Assembly (NCBI GenBank): GCA_018658605.1 | Contig: JABHUV010000094.1 | Location: forward strand, 1 to 9,630 | Origin: Planctomycetaceae bacterium | Lineage (GTDB): Bacteria > Planctomycetota > Planctomycetia > Pirellulales > Pirellulaceae | DNA length: 9,630 bases | Reading direction: 5' to 3' | Shown here: piece by piece, positions 3,585 to 9,630 of the stretch | Position numbering within the stretch: the stretch's first letter is position 1 | How the letters are laid out: the number at the start of each line of letters is the position of its first letter | Position numbers and translations under genes: made by a program | Notes under the pieces: model-generated | Told to the model about the DNA's origin: nothing | Database searches by the model: none | What the model saw: only the letters and a program-made list of their open reading frames with translations

Positions 3585-6368
3585 ATTCGCTTAACCGCTA
3601 TTGCCACCAGCCTGCTTCTGTTTGCCGTACTAGTGACATCGCTGGTAACGGCAGAAACCGAAAACGTAACACGTAAATCTCCGCCCATTAAGACGGCAGA
3701 TTCTCCCCAACCACCAACCCCGATCAGTCATTCCTCATATATGAGTCCGCATGCGTCTCCCATTGCTCTTAGCAATGGTCACGTTTTCGTCGTCAATACG
3801 CCCGACGATACGGTCGATATCATTCAGACCAAAAGCCGGAAAATCGTAGGCCGCGTCAAGGTCGGCATTGACCCCGTTGGTATCGCAGCGCGGCCCGACG
3901 GTAAAGAGGTTTGGGTCACGAATCACGTTTCCGACTCGGTGAGCATTATTGACACTGATCCGAAAAGTAAATCCTACCTGCAAGTAGTTGCCACAGTACA
4001 GCGATTCCACCCAACAAACAAATCAACGCGCTTCGACGAACCGGTTGGAATTGCGTTTGCCAATAACGACAAAGCCTATGTTGCTCTTTCTTCTGAAAAC
4101 GCGATCGCGGTTATCAATGTGTCCGAGCGAAGGGTCGCCAAGTTACTTCCGATCACGGCACAAGATCCCCGCGCGATTACTGTTCAGGGTGATCGGCTAT
4201 ATGTCATTCCATTTGAATCCAATAATAAATCTCAACTTTCCGGTGGCACCGGTGAGTTGGATAAAGAATATGAAACATTTGACGCGTGGCAACACTCGAT
4301 CGCTGTGAACAACGTTTTGTCGCTCGGTCACGTGACGGATATCATCAAACACCCTGAAGTACCAGATCGCGATTTATACGTTTTCGATACAAATACTGAT
4401 GAGCTTGTCGCAGTGGTGGATACACTGGGAACGCTGCTTTACGGGCTCACGGCTGATTCCAACGGAAAAGTATTTATTGCACAAGCGGATGCGCGCAATG
4501 ACGCCAACGGAAAATCAGGTACTAAGAAACACGGCCTCAAGGAGCTTGAAAATCGGGCATTCCTTAACCAGATTACCACCGTGACTTTCAAAGACGGGAA
4601 ACCTGAAAAACCAGAATTCTTTGAGCTGGAACCACTGCCACCAAACCACCCCACAAGAAAGCTAGCGTTGGCAACTCCCTTTGCGATCCAGATCAGTGAT
4701 GACGATACAACGATCGTCGCCTCGGCTGCCAGTTCCGATACTGTTTTTACACTCAACGCCGCGACGGGTGAAATACTTGGACGCGTGCATGTCGACGCCA
4801 CCCCGCGAGGTATCGCTTTGGAATCAGATGATGACGGCAGGGCATCGCATGCCTGGGTGCTTAACGCTGTTGCCAATACCGTATCCTTAATTGATGTGTC
4901 CAATCCTACAAAACTCAAAATAATCCAGACAATTACGCTGCACGATCCGACGGATTCTGAAGTCAAGCGTGGACGCATTGCGTTTAACACAGCAGCGGCT
5001 TCCACAACGGGAACTTACTCTTGTGCCAGTTGTCACCCGGACGGACATACGGACCAATTACTGTGGGTCCTCAATACACCCATTGTCACCGGCGGTAACC
5101 AAATTATGCCTCGTAGTACCATGCCCATTCGCGGTCTGCGTGATACCGAACCCTATCACTGGGATGGAATTCCCGGTGACCCGTACGGAGGAAACAACAG
5201 TGCTAATATACGCAAACATGTTGACCCCAACAGTGATGTTAAGGATCAAGTCACCAGTGCCCGCCATCTGATTGACGGTGGTTTGGCCAACACGATGATG
5301 ACCGTCGGGGACAAAACAGTTAATGACAAGGGGCAAGCCGGCGAGTTGTCCGATGCCGAGCGTGATGCGATGGCCAAATTCCTGCTCAGTGTCACCTATC
5401 CACCCGCCCAACGGCGTTCCTTTACCAATGAGGTCTCGGCTATCGCCCGAGAAGGATTTGAACTGTTTCATGTCCATGGTGACCTGCAACCTGCACGGAA
5501 TGTCTGTGGGGATTGTCACCGCATGCCATTTCTAGTGAGCACCAACACCCCCGGCACCGGCATGGACGCCCCCACTTGGCGGGGAGCGTATGACCGTTGG
5601 TTAATTTTACCGCAGGGTCGGCTAAATATTATTGACTTTGATTTTTACCGCAATGTTGCGGAAAAAGGTGCCCCGGAACGAAGTGTTTGGCAGTTTTCAT
5701 GGGCAGGACGGAAACGCTTTGATCCCGTCTGGGATATGGTTCTTGAGGGAAGCACTGGTTTTAGCGGCACCTTTGCTCGCCAAGTCACGCTCAATAAGAC
5801 ATCGATCGAAGAGTCTCTGTCGCTCCAATTATTGGATTCCTTAGAACAGTCTGCTCGCGAAGGCGGGATTGTACTTGAGGCTGACGGAGCATGGTTACAG
5901 AGCAAAAAAGGTCAGGCCGTGAATCTTCAGTTCGACGGTGAAAATTATGTGGAAACTTCCGGAACCCGAAATGTCTATACCCGAGCGGATCTAATCACTT
6001 TTGCCTCAAGCGGCGAATTTATTGGAACGTTCACCGGTCAGATGGGATCCACCGTCGATTTGAAACACCCCCAGCCAGCACTGTGGACACTCGGGGCAAT
6101 CGAACGCCAAAGCGGCCGCCAGCGATTCCCGGTTCTACACGCAGAGAAGAAGGTTATGGGGATGAGTGGACGCCACTTTGGTGAGTCTGCACATCTGATC
6201 ATTGACGGCCGACGGGTGGAAGGCAAAATCGAAATCCAGCAGGAAAAGAACCTAGTTTTGGTCTCCTTTACAGACCTGCCCTCCTTGGGCATGCATCTGC
6301 TACAGGTTCAAAATCCCAACGGTCTATTCAGCAACGATTTCATCTTCTATGTCAAGGAAACGCCGTAG
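3585..6368 (+). CDS. secreted YncE-like beta-propeller fused to a di-haem cytochrome c domain
   Basis: This is an exported protein of 927 residues that probably carries two covalent haems for periplasmic electron transfer or oxidation. From the ATT start, residues 2-24 (IRLTAIATSLLLFAVLVTSLVTA read on from the initiator) form a Sec signal ending VTA/ET. Starting at GTG 3633 would give 911 residues and only the end of this signal. Residues about 55-465 are YVTN/YncE-type propeller blades (VFVVNTPDDTVDIIQ, EVWVTNHVSDSVSIIDTD, TVFTLNAATGEILGRVHVD, AWVLNAVANTVSLIDVSN). Two CxxCH haem motifs follow: CASCHPDGH with C480, C483 and H484, and CGDCHRMPF with C641, C644 and H645. They lie in a MauG/cytochrome-c-peroxidase-like module with conserved PIRGLRDTEPYHWDG between them. 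Residues about 850-927 resemble an IPT/TIG (immunoglobulin-like) fold (MSGRHFGES to FIFYVKE). Substrate and redox partner are unknown. A structured leader precedes it, and the ceramidase-like gene follows after 117 bp. Confidence 0.93.
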   Translation: MRLTAIATSLLLFAVLVTSLVTAETENVTRKSPPIKTADSPQPPTPISHSSYMSPHASPIALSNGHVFVVNTPDDTVDIIQTKSRKIVGRVKVGIDPVGIAARPDGKEVWVTNHVSDSVSIIDTDPKSKSYLQVVATVQRFHPTNKSTRFDEPVGIAFANNDKAYVALSSENAIAVINVSERRVAKLLPITAQDPRAITVQGDRLYVIPFESNNKSQLSGGTGELDKEYETFDAWQHSIAVNNVLSLGHVTDIIKHPEVPDRDLYVFDTNTDELVAVVDTLGTLLYGLTADSNGKVFIAQADARNDANGKSGTKKHGLKELENRAFLNQITTVTFKDGKPEKPEFFELEPLPPNHPTRKLALATPFAIQISDDDTTIVASAASSDTVFTLNAATGEILGRVHVDATPRGIALESDDDGRASHAWVLNAVANTVSLIDVSNPTKLKIIQTITLHDPTDSEVKRGRIAFNTAAASTTGTYSCASCHPDGHTDQLLWVLNTPIVTGGNQIMPRSTMPIRGLRDTEPYHWDGIPGDPYGGNNSANIRKHVDPNSDVKDQVTSARHLIDGGLANTMMTVGDKTVNDKGQAGELSDAERDAMAKFLLSVTYPPAQRRSFTNEVSAIAREGFELFHVHGDLQPARNVCGDCHRMPFLVSTNTPGTGMDAPTWRGAYDRWLILPQGRLNIIDFDFYRNVAEKGAPERSVWQFSWAGRKRFDPVWDMVLEGSTGFSGTFARQVTLNKTSIEESLSLQLLDSLEQSAREGGIVLEADGAWLQSKKGQAVNLQFDGENYVETSGTRNVYTRADLITFASSGEFIGTFTGQMGSTVDLKHPQPALWTLGAIERQSGRQRFPVLHAEKKVMGMSGRHFGESAHLIIDGRRVEGKIEIQQEKNLVLVSFTDLPSLGMHLLQVQNPNGLFSNDFIFYVKETP

Positions 6369-6485
6369 CCATAACGCAGACCTCCCGTGTGCCCCCACGC
6401 CGCAATACCGCTGGTCGCCCGTGTGGTATATTGACAACGCCACTTACGCTCTCTGGTTGTAATCCACTCTAAAAGACGACAACAC
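6369..6485 (+). other. gap between propeller/cytochrome and ceramidase-like genes
   Basis: This 117 bp stretch contains no ORF of note. The 8-mer CCCGTGTG occurs twice (6384-6391 and 6418-6425), and a TATATT lies at 6427-6432 without a matching -35. No terminator hairpin with a T tract is visible, so read-through between the two genes is possible. Confidence 0.3.
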
Positions 6486-7952
6486 ATGAATATCTTCACC
6501 CATCGCCTATATACCGCACTGACTTTGGCAATCACATCCTGCCTGACCCCTGTAACGTGTCTGTCTCAAGCGGACGAACTAGGTGCATTACAAGCGGGTG
6601 CTGCAGTCATCGATATCAGCCCCCGGCACTTCCCCGTCAATATGCTGGGCCAGTTTACTGAGAACTTCGCAGAAACCGTTCATGACCCCTTGTATGCCCG
6701 TGCAATCGTCCTTAAGAACGATCAGTCCCATATTGCAATGGTGGTCGTCGACAATCTGGGTGTGGATCCGGACGCAATCGAAGCTGCTAAACAACTTGCC
6801 GCCAAGCAAACCAACCTGCCAACCCACCGGATAATGGTGTCTTCCACCCACACACACACCGCCCCGCCCACCGGTATCACCACCGCAGGGACGACGGCCG
6901 CTAAATATCGTGAATTAGTAATCCTCGGCATAGCAAAGTCCATCGTCCTGGCTCACAACAATTTGCGGGCAGTCGAATTTGGATTCAATGTTAAACCCCT
7001 GGCCGAGGAAGTTTTCAATCGCCGCTGGTATCTGAAACCCGGCAAAATGCCGCTGAACCCTTTTGGGGAACTGGATCGGGTAAAGATGAATCCTGGTAAC
7101 AACAGCAGCACGCTGGATCGACCGGCAGGGCCCACGGATCCGGACATTACAATCATTTCATTACGCGATGCAAAACACAAGCCGTATGCTTTATTCGCAA
7201 ATTATTCACTCCATTACGTTGGTGCTGTTCCGCGGGGCGGGGTTTCCGCAGACTACTTCGGTGAATTTGCCCGTCTCATGCCTATCCGTTTGCGAGCCTC
7301 TGATGAGTTTGTGGCGATGATGTCCAACGGCACATCCGGCGACATCAACAACATTCCCTTTGGCTCAACTCGTCCTCCCCGCGAACGCTTTGAACAGATA
7401 CAAATCGTAGCGAGGAAATCTTCAGATGTTGCATGGCACGCCTATCAGACAATTCCAAAATACGAAACTCATGTTGCACTACACATGCTGCAGCGAGAAA
7501 TCACCTTGCGCTATCGCAAACCAACCTCAGACCAACTAAAACAAGCAAAATCTATTTTGAAAATCACGGATCAGACTGAACTCGACCGTCTTCCCCGACT
7601 AGCCGTACCCTATGCAAATCGAACGGTGCTCGCAGCTGCCAGACCCGAGACGGTCAATGTCAAAATACAAGTCATCCGCATCGGTCAGTTGGGGATCTGC
7701 TGTATCCCATTCGAAACATTCGCAGAAATCGGACTCGACCTCAAACAACGCAGCCCTCTGCCGCAAACCATGGTCATCAGTATTGCCAATGGTCGTTATG
7801 GATACCTGCCAACACCTGCACAACATCGACTGGGTGGCTACGAAACCTGGCTGGGAACAAATATTGTGCAAAAAGACACTTCCAGTATTTTAACGAGCAA
7901 TTTACTTGAAATGCTTGAAGCGTTATCTAGCGATAATTCCGAAACACGTTAG
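6486..7952 (+). CDS. secreted neutral/alkaline-ceramidase-like protein
   Basis: This 488-residue exported protein is related to the N-terminal catalytic domain of neutral/alkaline non-lysosomal ceramidases (amidohydrolases that split ceramide, zinc-dependent). ATG at 6486 opens a Sec signal peptide (hydrophobic about residues 8-27, cleavage near LSQA/D). Family landmarks are AGAAVIDISP (37-46), STHTHTAPP (120-128, H122/H124), NYSLHYVG with H243, SADYFGEFAR (254-263), NGTSGDINN (281-289), IPFETFAEIG with E410, and NGRYGYLPT with Y440. H124, H243, E410 and Y440 correspond to the known zinc ligands as I align them. The family's nucleophilic Ser, in the G-D/N-x-S-P-N motif, appears to be Asn288 here. 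The C-terminal domain of true ceramidases is absent. Another hydrolase activity, or none, is therefore possible. No strong ribosome binding site is visible. The adaptor gene starts 70 bp downstream. Confidence 0.88.
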   Translation: MNIFTHRLYTALTLAITSCLTPVTCLSQADELGALQAGAAVIDISPRHFPVNMLGQFTENFAETVHDPLYARAIVLKNDQSHIAMVVVDNLGVDPDAIEAAKQLAAKQTNLPTHRIMVSSTHTHTAPPTGITTAGTTAAKYRELVILGIAKSIVLAHNNLRAVEFGFNVKPLAEEVFNRRWYLKPGKMPLNPFGELDRVKMNPGNNSSTLDRPAGPTDPDITIISLRDAKHKPYALFANYSLHYVGAVPRGGVSADYFGEFARLMPIRLRASDEFVAMMSNGTSGDINNIPFGSTRPPRERFEQIQIVARKSSDVAWHAYQTIPKYETHVALHMLQREITLRYRKPTSDQLKQAKSILKITDQTELDRLPRLAVPYANRTVLAAARPETVNVKIQVIRIGQLGICCIPFETFAEIGLDLKQRSPLPQTMVISIANGRYGYLPTPAQHRLGGYETWLGTNIVQKDTSSILTSNLLEMLEALSSDNSETR

Positions 7953-8009
7953 CAGACTACGGGTTATACTAAGAGTAGTTAATTACGTTCGCATGAAATA
8001 ATCGTCACT

Positions 8010-8015
8010 AGGTGG
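8010..8015 (+). promoter_or_regulatory. Shine-Dalgarno of the adaptor gene
   Basis: AGGTGG at 8010-8015 lies seven bases ahead of the ATG at 8023, which fixes this start. The preceding 60 bp between the ceramidase-like gene and the adaptor contain a TATACT near 7966 but no -35 partner, so I make no promoter call. Confidence 0.65.
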
Positions 8016-8022
8016 AAATATC

Positions 8023-9483
8023 ATGAGTTGGAGTGGTCGCATCACAGGCGTTGGCATCCTACTAGTCGGTTTGTCTGTGGGATACATATACCTATTTGGC
8101 GAAGACAATGAACCGGTTGCATCTTCCTTCGATGACACATTGACCTATTCCGTAACACGCCTGGACTTCGAGGCATTCGTAACGGAAACAGGAGATGTCG
8201 CTAGTGCTAGCAACAGAGAGGTCCGGTGTGAAGTCGAGGCGCGTGGTGCACCAGGAACGACTATCATCAAAATTGTCGAAGAGGGAACGATGGTCGAGAC
8301 GGGTGATTTCATAGTCATGTTTGATTCATCGGCGTTAGAAAACGATGAAACCGCACAACGAATTGTTGTTGCCAATAACCGCGCTAACCTTATTCAGGCG
8401 GAATCTCAACTTGCCAATGCGGAACGCACTCTAGTGGAGTTTGAAAAGGGCTTGTTTCAACAGGAAGTTACCCTTATCGAGAGTGAGGTATTTGTTGCTC
8501 AGGAAAGCGTCGAAAGATCGCTCGCAAAGTTACTGCATAGCCAGCGTTTATCAGCCAAAGGATTTACTTCCATTGAGCAGTTACACGGTGATCAATTCCA
8601 GCATGAAAAGGCTAAACGTGACTTAACTGCGGCAAGCCTAAAATTAAATGTATATCGCGAATTTACAAAAGATCGACTAACCGGCGAATACAACGCTTCC
8701 ATTAAACAGAAAACAGCACACCTGGCTGCCGCTCAAAGCACGTTGGAGCTGAGTACCAATCGGCTTGCAGATATCCAAGAGCAAATCATTAAGTGTAAGG
8801 TTCTTGCGCCCAGTAATGGGCAAGTCGTTTACGCCAATGACGAGCGGAAAGGCGTCGTCATCGAAGAAGGGGCGATTATTCGGGACAATCAAGTCGTCGT
8901 TCGTCTGCCTGATATCAAAAACATGGAGGTCGCCGTGCGAATTAATGAATCACACGTTAATCGGATTCAGCCGGGACAAATTGCACGGATTGAGCTCGAT
9001 GCAGATCCGGATCATCCGCTGGACGGAAAAGTGCGTCAGGTTGCCGCTTATCCGTTTCCTTTGCGGTGGCACGGTGCGCCGCTTGAATATGACACCAAGG
9101 TAACGGTTATCAATCCACCAAGTACATTGCGACCGGGACTTCGGGCTAAGGTCAAAATCTACTTCGAGTCCCAGACAGATGTATTGCAGGTTCCACTAGC
9201 GTCCATCATGGAACACGAGGAGTCACACTATTGCCTTGTACGCACCGATACGGGTTGGGATACTCGACGCGTGACCATCGGCACGAACAATAATACTCAT
9301 GTTGTCATTAAAAACGGAATCTCAGAAGGTGATATCGTCACTTTAACACCCTTCCAGTTTATACAACGTTCTGAAATTGACGATCAGAATGACGCGTCTC
9401 CGCCAGTGCCAGCATCTGCTTCGGCGAACAAAGTGGAGACAGCTTCCAGTGCACCGGTACCAGAGAACGCTCCCGGATCATGA
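8023..9483 (+). CDS. HlyD/MacA-type periplasmic adaptor (membrane fusion protein)
   Basis: This 486-residue protein bridges an inner-membrane ABC permease to the outer envelope in an export or efflux complex. It has an N-terminal anchor helix (about 6-25), then a first half of the lipoyl/barrel-sandwich domain (about 65-103, with VEEGTMVETGDFIVMFD). A long heptad-rich coiled-coil hairpin follows (about 104-258, rich in A, E, Q and L). The second half of the lipoyl domain has CKVLAPSNGQVVYA (258-271) and GVVIEEGAIIRDNQVVVRLPD. A beta-barrel domain (about 300-382, MEVAVRINESHVNRIQPGQ, RPGLRAKVKIYF) and a membrane-proximal domain come next. The tail from about 452 is Pro/Ala/Ser-rich and probably disordered. 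The next gene overlaps it by 4 bp (ATGA), the usual sign of translational coupling with the permease. The substrate cannot be told from this sequence. Confidence 0.95.
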   Translation: MSWSGRITGVGILLVGLSVGYIYLFGEDNEPVASSFDDTLTYSVTRLDFEAFVTETGDVASASNREVRCEVEARGAPGTTIIKIVEEGTMVETGDFIVMFDSSALENDETAQRIVVANNRANLIQAESQLANAERTLVEFEKGLFQQEVTLIESEVFVAQESVERSLAKLLHSQRLSAKGFTSIEQLHGDQFQHEKAKRDLTAASLKLNVYREFTKDRLTGEYNASIKQKTAHLAAAQSTLELSTNRLADIQEQIIKCKVLAPSNGQVVYANDERKGVVIEEGAIIRDNQVVVRLPDIKNMEVAVRINESHVNRIQPGQIARIELDADPDHPLDGKVRQVAAYPFPLRWHGAPLEYDTKVTVINPPSTLRPGLRAKVKIYFESQTDVLQVPLASIMEHEESHYCLVRTDTGWDTRRVTIGTNNNTHVVIKNGISEGDIVTLTPFQFIQRSEIDDQNDASPPVPASASANKVETASSAPVPENAPGS

Positions 9484-9630
9484 TCATACCCAAACTGCAC
9501 ACGTTACGTGTAGGACTCAGCAGCATCTTTCTCCACCCGCTGCGTTCCGTTTTGACAATCTTAGGTATTTTTGTCGGCGTTGCTAGTGTTATTTGGTTGC
9601 TCGCGATCAGTGAAGGAATCAGTCGCGAAG
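9480..9630 (+). CDS. MacB-type ABC transporter permease, N-terminal fragment
   Basis: The first 50 codons of an inner-membrane permease are visible before the window ends. ATG at 9480 overlaps the adaptor's TGA in an ATGA junction. The sequence begins MIIPKLHTLRVGLSSIFLHP, then the family hallmark LRSVLTILGIFVGVASVIWL, which is the first transmembrane helix of the MacB/FtsX-type permease, then LAISEGISRE leading into the periplasmic domain. Unlike E. coli MacB, no ATP-binding domain precedes this helix, so the ATPase must be a separate subunit, probably encoded further right. With the adaptor it forms the core of a MacAB/LolCDE-like mechanotransmission transporter. Confidence 0.9.
   Translation, partial: MIIPKLHTLRVGLSSIFLHPLRSVLTILGIFVGVASVIWLLAISEGISRE

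Noticed and set aside
3431..3676. An 81-codon plus-strand frame across the leader.
   Set aside because: It runs out of frame through the signal-peptide coding part of the large propeller/cytochrome gene and starts inside the hairpin loop. No coding character is visible.
4439..5005. A 188-codon minus-strand frame inside the propeller/cytochrome gene.
   Set aside because: It is antisense to clear propeller blades, has a low-complexity Ser/Val/Ala composition, and shows no ribosome binding site or family motif.
6384..6425. A CCCGTGTG direct repeat and a small CGTG/CACG hairpin between the cytochrome and ceramidase-like genes.
   Set aside because: The repeat is only 8 bp in two copies, the stem is only 4 bp, and there is no T tract; this is within chance expectation.
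7953..8022. TATACT near 7966 as a promoter for the adaptor gene.
   Set aside because: No acceptable -35 hexamer is found at 16-18 bp, so it is not distinguishable from chance.

Overview
The window looks like a chromosomal stretch from a member of the Planctomycetota. Two kinds of evidence support this. First, several protein types that are abundant in that phylum sit together: a Tat-exported DUF1501 protein, a PQQ-like beta-propeller opening with the WHQWRGPNNTGVS signature, a beta-propeller/di-haem cytochrome fusion, and a neutral-ceramidase-like secreted protein. Second, start-codon use and Shine-Dalgarno strength are irregular. Base composition is near 50% G+C. Genus cannot be fixed from the sequence. 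No mobile element, CRISPR array, tRNA or rRNA was seen.

Layout. The left third is transcribed leftwards. It runs from a small lipoprotein (2782 to 2627), through a secreted PQQ-like propeller (2487 to 1162), to a DUF1501 protein (1054 to the window edge, C-terminus missing). The centre (2783-3584) is a divergent regulatory region of about 800 bp. It holds a sigma70-type promoter for the lipoprotein, a strong leftward intrinsic terminator with an unexplained short transcription unit feeding into it, and two inverted copies of a 46-47 bp promoter-like element, one ahead of the PQQ-like gene and one ahead of the rightward genes. It also holds a leader of about 280 nt with clear RNA hairpins. The right part is transcribed rightwards: a 927-residue beta-propeller/di-haem cytochrome protein (3585-6368), a ceramidase-like protein (6486-7952), an HlyD/MacA-type adaptor (8023-9483), and the first 50 codons of a MacB-type ABC permease that overlaps it by 4 bp.

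How the genes fit together. Almost every product is predicted to be exported or envelope-bound. The adaptor and permease are an obvious functional pair, forming part of an ABC export or efflux complex whose ATPase is not in view. The propeller, cytochrome, DUF1501 and ceramidase-like proteins are secreted proteins of the kind planctomycetes carry in large paralogous sets, and no single pathway can be assigned. Two starts were set outside ATG/GTG. The DUF1501 gene uses TTG, which restores a Tat signal. The propeller/cytochrome gene appears to use ATT with a good Shine-Dalgarno, which restores a full Sec signal peptide.

I did not find a convincing new multi-gene system. The most interesting signals are in the 2.6-3.6 kb region: the paired promoter-like repeats, the orphan terminator-ended unit, the structured leader and the AUU start.
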